Shown here piece by piece: positions 16,737 through 23,832 of a stretch of DNA of 61,866 bases. A program made the translations under genes and the position numbers. The number at the start of each line of letters is the position of its first letter. Positions within the stretch are counted from its first letter, which is position 1. The DNA is taken from NCBI RefSeq assembly GCF_029911635.1, contig NZ_JARYTI010000028.1, positions 1 through 61,866 of the forward strand, in the 5' to 3' direction. A model generated the notes under the pieces. It was not told where the DNA came from. It ran no database searches and saw only the letters and a list, made by a program, of their open reading frames with translations. The DNA comes from Sphingomonas sp. AR_OL41 (lineage in GTDB: Bacteria > Pseudomonadota > Alphaproteobacteria > Sphingomonadales > Sphingomonadaceae).

Positions 16737-17848
16737 CACACCCGCATCGGCATCAATACGTAAAGCGCAGCACTCTTGTCATTCTCGCGGATCAGCGTCG
16801 GGGCGGCGGCGTCGGCGAGGTGGACCTCGACAATGTCGCCCTCGATCTGGCCGAGAATGTCGAGCAGGTAGCGGCTGTTGAAGCCGATCTCGAAGCCGAG
16901 CGCGGTGTATTCGCCCGACACTTCCTCGGCGGCGGTGCCGTTTTCCGGGCTGGTCACCGACAGCGTGATCTTGTCGCGATCGAGCGACATCTTGACCGCG
17001 CGGGTCTTTTCGGTGGCGATGGTCGACACGCGGTCGACGCCTTCCTCGAAGCTGCGCGGATCGATGCGGAGGATCTTGTCGTTGCCGGTCGGGATAACGC
17101 GGCTGTAATCCGGGAAGGTGCCGTCGATCAGCTTGGAGGTGAGCAGCGCCTGGCCGAGATCGAAGCGGATCTTGGTCGACGACAGCGACACGCCGACCGA
17201 GCCATCGATCTCGTCGAGCAGCTTGCGGAGTTCGGCGACGCATTTCCGGGGAATGATCACGTCGGGCATCGATTCGGCGCCGTCCGGGCGCGGAATCGTT
17301 ACGCGCGCGAGGCGGTGGCCGTCGGTCGCCGCGGCCTTGAGCACCGGCAGCGGATCATCCGACACGTGCCAGAAGATGCCGTTGAGATAGTAGCGCGTTT
17401 CCTCGGTCGAGATCGCGAAGCGCGTCTTGTCGATGATCTGCTTGAGCGTGTCGGCGGGCAGTTCGAACGACACCGGCAGCTCGCCTTCGGCGATGACCGG
17501 GAAATCGTCGCGCGGCAGCGTGCCGAGCTGGAAGCGCGCGCGCCCGGCCATGATCGTCATCTTGCCGTCGGCGGCGGCGAGCTGGACCTGGCTGCCTTCG
17601 GGCAGCTTGCGTGCGATGTCGAACAAGGTGTGCGCCGACACGGTGGTCGCGCCGGGCTGGTCGACCGCAGCGGCGACGCTTTCGTTGATCTGCAGATCGA
17701 GGTCGGTCGCCATGAGCTTAAGCGCGCCTTCGGCGGTCGCCTCGATCAGCACGTTGGACAGGATCGGGATGGTGTTGCGCCGTTCGACCACGGACTGGAC
17801 GTGGCTCAGCCCCTTGAGGAGGGTTGCACGTTCGATCGTCGCCTTCAT
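16736..17848 (-). CDS. dnaN: DNA polymerase III subunit beta (sliding clamp)
   Basis: The ring-shaped processivity clamp of the replicative polymerase. At 370 residues it has three clamp repeats. The start MKATIERATLLKGLSHVQSV, the RNTIPILSNV motif near 25-34 and the terminal YVLMPMRV are all typical. No dnaA is adjacent. In many bacteria dnaN is followed by recF and gyrB; here a hydrolase and the carbamoyl/acyl transfer genes come first and recF starts 8.2 kb further on. A Rho-independent terminator at 17932-17962 closes the preceding minus-strand gene, so the dnaN promoter must lie in 17849-17931. Confidence 0.96.
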   Translation of the reverse strand: MKATIERATLLKGLSHVQSVVERRNTIPILSNVLIEATAEGALKLMATDLDLQINESVAAAVDQPGATTVSAHTLFDIARKLPEGSQVQLAAADGKMTIMAGRARFQLGTLPRDDFPVIAEGELPVSFELPADTLKQIIDKTRFAISTEETRYYLNGIFWHVSDDPLPVLKAAATDGHRLARVTIPRPDGAESMPDVIIPRKCVAELRKLLDEIDGSVGVSLSSTKIRFDLGQALLTSKLIDGTFPDYSRVIPTGNDKILRIDPRSFEEGVDRVSTIATEKTRAVKMSLDRDKITLSVTSPENGTAAEEVSGEYTALGFEIGFNSRYLLDILGQIEGDIVEVHLADAAAPTLIRENDKSAALYVLMPMRV

Positions 17849-17931
17849 TTCCTGTCCCCCGGGGCCAGCCCCGTTTCCTTCCCGCCAGCGCCCGGCGCCG
17901 GGGGCAATCCGCCGTCTCCTTTCCTTAACGA

Positions 17932-17962
17932 CAAAAAGGGCCGGAGCAAGCGCTCCAGCCCT
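17932..17962 (-). terminator. Rho-independent terminator after the outer membrane protein gene
   Basis: On the minus strand an 11-bp stem (AGGGCTGGAGC, loop GCTT, GCTCCGGCCCT; one mismatch) is followed by TTTTTGTCG. It lies 62 nt past the stop of the barrel gene at 18024 and just upstream of dnaN. Confidence 0.8.
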
Positions 17963-18023
17963 CTATTTGTCACCGATTTGTCAGCGGAACCGCCTCCAAA
18001 CCGGACATATCCCCTGGCGAGGA

Positions 18024-18689
18024 TCAGAAGCGGAAGCCAACCCCGGCGACGACCTGGTGACGGTCGGTGTCGACGCTGAAGTTGTTGGTGTTGGCGCCGT
18101 TAGCATATTCGAGCCGGGCGTTGTTGTAGTTCGAGTAGCGATACTCGATCTTGGCATAGGTGTTGCGGCCGATCGACTGCTCGACACCCGCGCCGACGCG
18201 CCAGCCGTCGAGGTTGAAATGCTGCGCCGTGGTGGTGGTGCCGTTATTGGCCGTGAGGTCGAGGCGCTGGTTGCTGTAACCGCCCTTGGCGTAGACCAGC
18301 GTGCTCGGACCGGCGCGGAAGCCAGCGCGTGCGCCGAGATACAGATCGCGCCCCGCCTTGACGCGGCCATAGCCGAGCGCTGCGGCGGCGACCGGATTGT
18401 TGCTTACCTTCGCGGTCGAACCCGAGACTTCGCCTTCGGCACCGAGAACGATCCCGCCGAGCGCGACGTCATAGCCGACATCGCCGCCATAGGTCAGGCC
18501 TTCGGCCGCATTGCGGTCGCTGATCGACGAGCTCTGGGTGCTGCCGGCCTGCATGCGGTCATATCCGAGCAGCACGCCGACGCGCGGGCCGGTGAAGGGA
18601 TCGCGGGCGGCGGTGTCCTGGGCGAAAGCGGGGGCGGCGGCGCCGAGCGCGATGGCCGACACGGCGGCGGTGAGAATAAGCGTACGCAT
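18024..18689 (-). CDS. Outer membrane beta-barrel protein (opacity/OmpW-like)
   Basis: A 221-residue exported protein. A signal peptide (residues 1-23, APAFA-QD) precedes a small barrel of alternating polar/aromatic strands, for example GPRVGVLLGYDR, LYLGARAGFR, TLVYAKGGYSN and TYAKIEYRYSNY. It ends with HQVVAGVGFRF, whose terminal Phe is the classical BAM recognition signal. It resembles the eight-stranded opacity-type porin family common in alphaproteobacteria. GGAG lies 8 nt before the ATG at 18689; longer starts would not give a signal peptide. It has its own terminator. Confidence 0.85.
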   Translation of the reverse strand: MRTLILTAAVSAIALGAAAPAFAQDTAARDPFTGPRVGVLLGYDRMQAGSTQSSSISDRNAAEGLTYGGDVGYDVALGGIVLGAEGEVSGSTAKVSNNPVAAAALGYGRVKAGRDLYLGARAGFRAGPSTLVYAKGGYSNQRLDLTANNGTTTTAQHFNLDGWRVGAGVEQSIGRNTYAKIEYRYSNYNNARLEYANGANTNNFSVDTDRHQVVAGVGFRF

Positions 18690-18829
18690 AACCAAACTCC
18701 ATTCATCTACTGCCCGGGCCAACCGTGCCTCGGGAGGCGCTGAATGCCCCAGTTCGGCGCGAGTTTCATGAACCTGAGACAACGAGGAAAGGCGTTGCAA
18801 TTGCGCCACAGGCGGTTGAAACGGCAGCG

Positions 18830-19486
18830 ATGCATACCAAGGCGCGAGCCCGCACCGAGCGCCATGGGCGCGACTTCATCGCCCGCCACGGCGAGACGGT
18901 GTTTAACGCCGCCGGCCGGTTGCAGGGCGACCACGCACATACACCGCTGACCCGCACGGGCTTTGCCCAGGCTGAGGAAATGGGCGCGGCACTGCGCGCC
19001 CAACTCGGCGCCAGGCCGAAACTGACCTTATGGGCCTCCCCGACCGGGCGCGCCTTGCAGACGCTGGCGGTGATCGCGGAACATCTCGAGCTCGACTGGC
19101 ACGCAACCCGAACCGACCCGCGCCTCGTCGAAATCGGCATGGGCGGCTGGGGCGGGCGCTATTACACCGATGTGATCGCCGAGGTCGGGCCGGTCATCGA
19201 CCAGGAAAGCGGTTTGCTGAGCCCGGCCGCCGATGGCGAACGCTATGCCGACATCGTGACACGCGTTTCCGGCTGGCTCGACGACACAAACGACGATGCC
19301 GGCGATCGGCTCGTCATCATGCACGGCATTTCGAGTCGCGTGCTGCGCGGCGTGATGACGGGTGCGCCCGAACTGCCGGGCTATGGCGCCCCGGCGGCGG
19401 GCGGTTTGCCGCAGGGTTCGGTGGTGGTGATCGCTCGCGGTGTCGAGCATATCGTCCATCGCGGGCGGGGCGGTACGCGGGCGTGA
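18830..19486 (+). CDS. Histidine phosphatase family protein
   Basis: A 218-residue member of the phosphoglycerate mutase-like superfamily. The catalytic motif is FIARHGETVFN, with phosphohistidine H20. The Arg of ASPTGRALQT, the general acid region VEIGMGGWGG and the second His in IMHGISSR complete the active site. An extra RHG at 11-13 is coincidental. I start at 18830 because the RHG motif is normally near the N-terminus; the frame is open from 18725. Substrate is not predictable. Its stop overlaps the GTG of the next gene by 4 nt. Confidence 0.8.
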   Translation: MHTKARARTERHGRDFIARHGETVFNAAGRLQGDHAHTPLTRTGFAQAEEMGAALRAQLGARPKLTLWASPTGRALQTLAVIAEHLELDWHATRTDPRLVEIGMGGWGGRYYTDVIAEVGPVIDQESGLLSPAADGERYADIVTRVSGWLDDTNDDAGDRLVIMHGISSRVLRGVMTGAPELPGYGAPAAGGLPQGSVVVIARGVEHIVHRGRGGTRA

Positions 19487-19986
19487 GGCGCGCCGCCGCG
19501 CTGCTCGTGCTGGTCGCGACACCGGTTGCGGCGCGCGATTCGCTCGGGACCTTCGGCGGCTGGGGCGCGTTCACCGACCCCAGTCCCCCGCGCTGCTTCG
19601 CCATCGCGCAACCCGTTCAGGCCGGGGGCGCAGGGCGGCCCTTTGCCAGCATCGCAACCTGGCCGGGGCAGGGCGCGCGCAACCAGTTGCATGTGCGCCT
19701 TAGCCGCGAACGCGACGCCCGCGCGCGCGTCACCTTGTCGGTCGGCGAGCGGCGCTTCGAACTGGTGGCGGGCGGCGCCGACGCCTGGGCGCCCGACGCG
19801 CGGACTGACGCGGCGATCGTCGTGGCGATCCGCGCCGGTCGCAGCATGAGCGTCGAGACGCTGGCGCGCAGCGGCCAGCCCTTTGCAGATGTCTATGCGC
19901 TGCGCGGAGCGGCCACGGCGATCGATGCCGCGGCGCTTGCCTGTGTCGACGGCGTGAAAGGCGCCGCAACGCCGCGGACGCCCTGA
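19483..19986 (+). CDS. Exported protein, possibly IalB-like
   Basis: A 167-residue protein starting at a GTG that overlaps the phosphatase stop (GTGA). A short signal peptide (about 1-18, VAA-RD) is followed by a domain with GGWGAFTDPSPPRCFAIAQP, a WPGQGARNQL stretch and a C-terminal Cys (ALACVDG). The W..C early segment and second cysteine resemble the invasion-associated locus B family, found across alphaproteobacteria with unclear function. I am not certain of that assignment. Coupled translation with the phosphatase suggests a shared context. Confidence 0.6.
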   Translation: MRRAAALLVLVATPVAARDSLGTFGGWGAFTDPSPPRCFAIAQPVQAGGAGRPFASIATWPGQGARNQLHVRLSRERDARARVTLSVGERRFELVAGGADAWAPDARTDAAIVVAIRAGRSMSVETLARSGQPFADVYALRGAATAIDAAALACVDGVKGAATPRTP

Positions 19987-20003
19987 GCGCTTAAGGTGAG
20001 CGC

Positions 20004-20109
20004 CTAGAGCAGCGTGCCTGAAATCGGGGTCAGTTGCGCTGCTCTAAATATTTGTTGTCGCATCGCTTTTGCTGGAAACCGGCACCCACTTTTCAGCGCG
20101 ATGCTCTAG
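20004..20109. repeat. Palindromic dispersed element bounded by CTAGAGC/GCTCTAG
   Basis: A 106-nt element begins CTAGAGCAGCGTG and ends CGCGATGCTCTAG, so its ends are inverted repeats of about 12 bp. An internal GCGCTGCTCT (20037-20046) pairs with the left end as well. The element reads like the short hairpin repeats scattered through alphaproteobacterial genomes (the GAAAAGTGGGTGCCGG core on the complement). The last bases supply the TAG stop of the merR-like gene. Confidence 0.7.
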
Positions 20110-20444
20110 GCCGCGTCCTCGGCCAGCGCGCTTGCGAGCTGGGCGCGAAGCGCCTCGAGCACGCTGAGGTCGACGGGGGAGGAAGCCCTTTTGCGCTCGC
20201 TCGACAGCAGCTTCTGCACGCCGCGGATCGTATAGCCCTCGTGATGCAGCATCGCGTTGATCCGCAGCACGAGCGAAACATCCTCGGGTCGGTAATAGCG
20301 GCGATTACCCGCGCGCTGCAGCGGACGCAGCTGCGGGAAGCGGGTTTCCCAATAGCGCAGGATATGCTGCGGAAGCCCCGTCTCGCGCGACAGCTCGCCG
20401 ATCGTACGGAACGCACCCGCCGCCTTGTCGGAAGCGGTGACCAT
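20106..20444 (-). CDS. MerR-family transcriptional regulator
   Basis: A 112-residue regulator. The MerR winged HTH (about 12-80) reads FRTIGELSRETGLPQHILRYWE, then the wing NRRYYRPEDV and a LLSSERK helix. There is no metal-binding C-terminus; only a short Ala/Leu-rich tail follows, so the effector is unknown. It follows ihfA by 8 nt and forms the end of the rpmF-plsX-fabH-ihfA-merR arrangement that is common in alphaproteobacteria. Its stop codon lies inside the repeat at 20004-20109. Confidence 0.9.
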   Translation of the reverse strand: MVTASDKAAGAFRTIGELSRETGLPQHILRYWETRFPQLRPLQRAGNRRYYRPEDVSLVLRINAMLHHEGYTIRGVQKLLSSERKRASSPVDLSVLEALRAQLASALAEDAA

Positions 20445-20452
20445 GGCCCAGA

Positions 20453-20752
20453 TCAGCCGGCGCTGACGATGCGATCGCGCATCATCTGGCTGGCGCGGAA
20501 GGTGAGCACGCGGCGTGGAGCGATCGGCACCTCGACGCCGGTCTTCGGGTTACGGCCGATACGCTGACCCTTGTCGCGCAACACGAAGGTACCGAAGCCC
20601 GAAATCTTCACATTTTCGCCATTGGCGAGTGCATCGCACATATGGCCGAGAATCTGTTCGACCAGCTTGGCGGAGTCGGCGCGCGACAGGCCGACCTGAT
20701 GATGCAGTGCCTCGGCCAGATCGGCTCGTGTCAAAGTTCCCGCAGGTACCAT
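20453..20752 (-). CDS. ihfA: Integration host factor subunit alpha
   Basis: A DNA-bending protein that acts as a heterodimer with IhfB in replication, recombination and transcription, including sigma-54 promoters (rpoN is in this window). At 99 residues it is standard. It has TRADLAEALHHQVGLSR at the start, KISGFGTFVLRDK in the core, and the DNA-intercalating arm GRNPKTGVEVPI with the conserved Pro. GGGGAG lies 6-7 nt before the ATG at 20752; the longer frame to 20791 is rejected. Confidence 0.95.
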   Translation of the reverse strand: MVPAGTLTRADLAEALHHQVGLSRADSAKLVEQILGHMCDALANGENVKISGFGTFVLRDKGQRIGRNPKTGVEVPIAPRRVLTFRASQMMRDRIVSAG

Positions 20753-20811
20753 CGGTTCTCCCCTCCCTGTGGCAGAAACTCTGTCTAACACGATGATTGG
20801 GCGACTCGAAA

Positions 20812-20842
20812 GGGCTTTGTTACCACTCTGTAACAGTCAGCC
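20812..20842. promoter_or_regulatory. Inverted repeat between fabH and ihfA
   Basis: TGTTAC (20818-20823) and GTAACA (20830-20835) flank CACTCT, with outer GGGCT/AGCCC arms extending the palindrome. On the minus strand it ends in CCCTTTCG. It could be a weak fabH terminator/attenuator or an operator for ihfA-merR. Confidence 0.45.
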
Positions 20843-20899
20843 CTAAGCCTTTCGGTTGAGGAAATGACGTCCGGCAGCCCGGCGCATCTGATTACGCTG

Positions 20900-21859
20900 T
20901 CAGAAGCGGACGACAGCGGCGCCCCAGGTGAAGCCGCCACCCATCGCCTCGAGCACGATCAGGTCGCCGCGCTTGATTCGCCCGTCGCGTACCGCCGTAT
21001 CGAGCGCCAGCGGTACCGAGGCGGCCGAGGTATTGGCGTGCTGATCAACCGTCACCACGACTTTCTCGGGCGCAAGGCCGAGTTTCTTCGCGGTCGCATC
21101 GAGGATCCGGGCATTGGCCTGGTGCGGCACCACCCAGTCGACATCGCCCGCGACGAGGCCGGCCGCATCGAGCGCCTCGCCCATCACGCTGGCCAGATTG
21201 ACGACGGCGTGGCGGAACACCTCGCGCCCCTTCATGCGGACCTTGCCGACCGTGCCGGTGGTCGAGGGCCCGCCATCGACATAGAGCAATTCGTTGTGGC
21301 GCCCGTCGGCGTGCAGCCGCATCGCAAGGATGCCGCGCGCGCCATCGGCTTCGCCTTCGAGCACGATCGCGCCGGCGCCGTCGCCGAACAGCACGCAGGT
21401 GGTGCGGTCTTCCCAGTCGAGCAGCCGGCTGAAGGTCTCGGCACCGATCACCAGCGCGCGACGCGCACTGCCGGCACGGATCATGCTGTCGGCGACCTGC
21501 AGCGCGTAGAGAAAGCCCGAGCACACCGCAGCGATGTCGAAGGCGACGCAATCGTCGATGCCGAGCATCGCCTGGACCTTGGTCGCGCTGGCCGGGAAGG
21601 TCTGGTCGGGCGTCGCGGTCGCGAGGATGATCAGGTCGATCTCGCTGGCCTCGCGCCCGGCGGCGGCGAGCGCGGCACGACAGGCATCGGCAGCCAGCGT
21701 CGTCGTCGTCTCGTCGGGGCCGGCAATGTGGCGGAAGCGGATGCCGGTGCGCTCGACGATCCATTCGTCGGTGGTGTCGACGCGCTCGGCGAGCTCGGCG
21801 TTCGACACACGGTGCACCGGCAAGGCGGAGCCGGTGCCGGTAATGACGCTGCGGATCAT
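20900..21859 (-). CDS. fabH: Beta-ketoacyl-ACP synthase III
   Basis: Initiates type II fatty acid synthesis by condensing acetyl-CoA with malonyl-ACP. The 319-residue protein has the full Cys-His-Asn triad: C113 in AAVCSGFLYAL, H246 in VPHQANARI and N276 in QHANTSAASVP. The WIVERTGIRFRHIA motif near 33-46 and the C-terminal GGGFTWGAAVVRF are typical. Its ATG overlaps the plsX stop by 4 nt (ATGA), indicating coupled translation, consistent with the usual plsX-fabH pairing at the junction of fatty acid and phospholipid synthesis. Confidence 0.97.
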   Translation of the reverse strand: MIRSVITGTGSALPVHRVSNAELAERVDTTDEWIVERTGIRFRHIAGPDETTTTLAADACRAALAAAGREASEIDLIILATATPDQTFPASATKVQAMLGIDDCVAFDIAAVCSGFLYALQVADSMIRAGSARRALVIGAETFSRLLDWEDRTTCVLFGDGAGAIVLEGEADGARGILAMRLHADGRHNELLYVDGGPSTTGTVGKVRMKGREVFRHAVVNLASVMGEALDAAGLVAGDVDWVVPHQANARILDATAKKLGLAPEKVVVTVDQHANTSAASVPLALDTAVRDGRIKRGDLIVLEAMGGGFTWGAAVVRF

Positions 21860-22920
21860 GCGGCCGGCGCTCCTGCGGGCTGGGCGAGCGCGGCAGCGAG
21901 TGCGTCGATCTGGCGCAGATCCTCGCTGATCTTCCGCGTCAGGTCGTCGCTGACCATCTTGGCGGCGGCGGCGATCGCGGTGGCGACGCCGATCTCGTTG
22001 GCGCCGCCATGGCTCTTCACCACCAGGCCGTTAAGGCCGAGAAACACCGCGCCATTGTGATTGTTGGGGTCGAGATGGTGGCGCAGCAGCTCGGTCGCCG
22101 GCCGCGAGATGAGGAACCCGACCTTCGAGCGGATCGAGCTGCTGAACGCGCGCTTGAGCAGGTCGGCGACGAAACGCGCCGTGCCTTCGGCGGTCTTGAG
22201 CGCGATGTTGCCCGAAAAGCCGTCGCAGACGATGACGTCGACATCGCCGCGCGACAATTTGTCGCCTTCGATATAGCCGACAAAGGTCATCGGCAGATGC
22301 GTCGCTTTCTTGAGCGCCTGCGCGGCATCGCGGATCTGCTCGGTGCCCTTCTGGTCTTCGCTGCCGATGTTGAGCAGCGCAACGCGTGGAGAGGCGAGAT
22401 CGAGCGTGGTGCGGGCATAGGCCGCGCCCATCACCGCGAACTGGGTCAGGTTGCGCGCATCGCATTCGGTGTTGGCGCCGAGATCGAGCACGACGGTGTC
22501 GTTGGGGCCGAGCGACGGCATCAGCCCGGCGAGCGCGGGCCGATCGATGCCGGGCATGGTGCGCAGCGACAGCTTGGCCATCGCCATCAGCGCGCCGGTA
22601 TTGCCCGACGAGACGGCCGCCGCCGCACGGCCCTGTTTGACGAGGTCGATCGCGATGCCCATCGAGGTCGTCTTGGCGCGACGCAACGCCTGGCTCGGCT
22701 TCTCGCTCGGGCCGACCAGCTCGGGCGCGTGGACGATCTCGGAATGCGCGCTGAGATTGGGGTGAAGCTTCAACCCCTCTGCGATCGCCGCTTCGTCGCC
22801 GACGAGGAAGAAGCGCATGTTCTCGAACCGGTGGCGCGCGCGCGCGACCCCGGCGAGCATCACTGCCAACCCCTCGTCACCACCCATCGCGTCGACCGCG
22901 ATCCAGGAGCTGTCAGACAC
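21856..22920 (-). CDS. plsX: Phosphate acyltransferase PlsX
   Basis: Converts acyl-ACP to acyl-phosphate, the donor for PlsY in glycerol-3-phosphate acylation. The 354-residue protein begins WIAVDAMGGDEG and contains SSGNTGALMA, DLGANTECDARNL, NIGSEDQKGT and CDGFSGNIALKT, all family landmarks. I place the start at GTG 22920 (SDSSWIAVD) with AGGTGG upstream. The frame is open to 23043 across rpmF, but that part is out of the family alignment. It lies 29 nt after rpmF. Confidence 0.95.
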   Translation of the reverse strand: MSDSSWIAVDAMGGDEGLAVMLAGVARARHRFENMRFFLVGDEAAIAEGLKLHPNLSAHSEIVHAPELVGPSEKPSQALRRAKTTSMGIAIDLVKQGRAAAAVSSGNTGALMAMAKLSLRTMPGIDRPALAGLMPSLGPNDTVVLDLGANTECDARNLTQFAVMGAAYARTTLDLASPRVALLNIGSEDQKGTEQIRDAAQALKKATHLPMTFVGYIEGDKLSRGDVDVIVCDGFSGNIALKTAEGTARFVADLLKRAFSSSIRSKVGFLISRPATELLRHHLDPNNHNGAVFLGLNGLVVKSHGGANEIGVATAIAAAAKMVSDDLTRKISEDLRQIDALAAALAQPAGAPAA

Positions 22921-22949
22921 GCTGGCCACCTGCTCCTGTGCTGTCGTGC

Positions 22950-23129
22950 TCAGCCTTCGACCGAGACGATCTCGCGGCCGTTGTAATGGCCGCAGGACGC
23001 GCACAGATTGTGCGGGCGCTTGAGTTCGCCACAGTTCGGGCATTCCTGGAATGCGGCGACGGTGAGCGAATCATGGGCGCGACGCATGCCGCGCTTGGAC
23101 GGCGTAGTCTTTCTTTTTGGAACGGCCAT
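22950..23129 (-). CDS. rpmF: 50S ribosomal protein bL32
   Basis: A 59-residue ribosomal protein. It starts MAVPKRKTTPSKRGMRRAHD, which is the family signature, followed by the zinc-ribbon-like pairs CPNCGELKRPHNLCASCG; all four cysteines are kept, so this is the C+ (zinc-binding) type. It heads the rpmF-plsX-fabH operon, a conserved association. Promoter expected in 23130-23300; the T/A-rich stretch around 23140-23165 is the candidate. Confidence 0.95.
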   Translation of the reverse strand: MAVPKRKTTPSKRGMRRAHDSLTVAAFQECPNCGELKRPHNLCASCGHYNGREIVSVEG

Positions 23130-23328
23130 TTCGGCGAAAACCTTTTGTCAGATCGATAGTTGCGACAAGCCCGGAAACACGGCCACGCAACCGATGGCCG
23201 GCCGGCCACGGTTGGCACCAGCGGCCGGACGCATCGCGAAGCTTGGCGCCTATAGCGATTCGCGCGGACGTTGCAACCCGGCGTCGCGACTGGCACCACG
23301 CGCCCAAGCAACCGATAAGGGGAATGTC

Positions 23329-23772
23329 ATGGACGGAATCATGTTGCCGGTCACGCTGATGGCGGCCGGCGGGAGCGCGTTGATCGCCTTCTGGCTGGCG
23401 CTGCGCACCGGCGGCGCGCGGCGTGCGGCCAAGGTCAGCATCGGCGATGGCGGCGACATGGCGTTGATCGCGCGGATGCGCGCCCAGGCCAATTTCACCG
23501 AATATACGCCCTTCATCGTGATCCTGATCGGCCTGATCGAACTGGCGACGGGGACCTCGATTTGGCTGTGGATCGCTGGCGCGTTGCTGCTGGTGGCGCG
23601 CGTCGCACACGGGCTCGGCATGGATGGCCTGCGTGGCGGCCGCAGCTTCGGGACGGCGGCGACCTTCCTGTTGCTGCTCGGCCTCGGGCTGTACGCGGCC
23701 GCGCTGCCCTTCATCGCGACGCGTCACGCGCCGAAGACCATCGAGCTGACGACGGTCCCGGCACAGGGGTAG
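23329..23772 (+). CDS. MAPEG-family membrane protein
   Basis: A 147-residue integral membrane protein with four predicted helices. The motif RMRAQANFTEYTPFIVILIGLIEL (shown here by its key parts, residues about 50-72: R..RAQ.N..EY.P) is the MAPEG glutathione-binding signature; VARVAHGLGMDG follows at about 90. Related to YecN-type MAPEG proteins, and bacterial substrates are mostly unknown. AAGGGGA lies 6 nt before the ATG at 23329. It diverges from rpmF with about 200 nt between. Confidence 0.85.
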   Translation: MDGIMLPVTLMAAGGSALIAFWLALRTGGARRAAKVSIGDGGDMALIARMRAQANFTEYTPFIVILIGLIELATGTSIWLWIAGALLLVARVAHGLGMDGLRGGRSFGTAATFLLLLGLGLYAAALPFIATRHAPKTIELTTVPAQG

Positions 23773-23832
23773 GGCGAACCGCCGCGCGCCTGCGATCTCG
23801 ACGCGGGCAGCGGCCTGAGAGGCAGATCCGCC

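Noticed and set aside
20453..20791. A longer ihfA from 20791
   Set aside because: The extra 13 codons have no similarity, and the ribosome binding site supports 20752.
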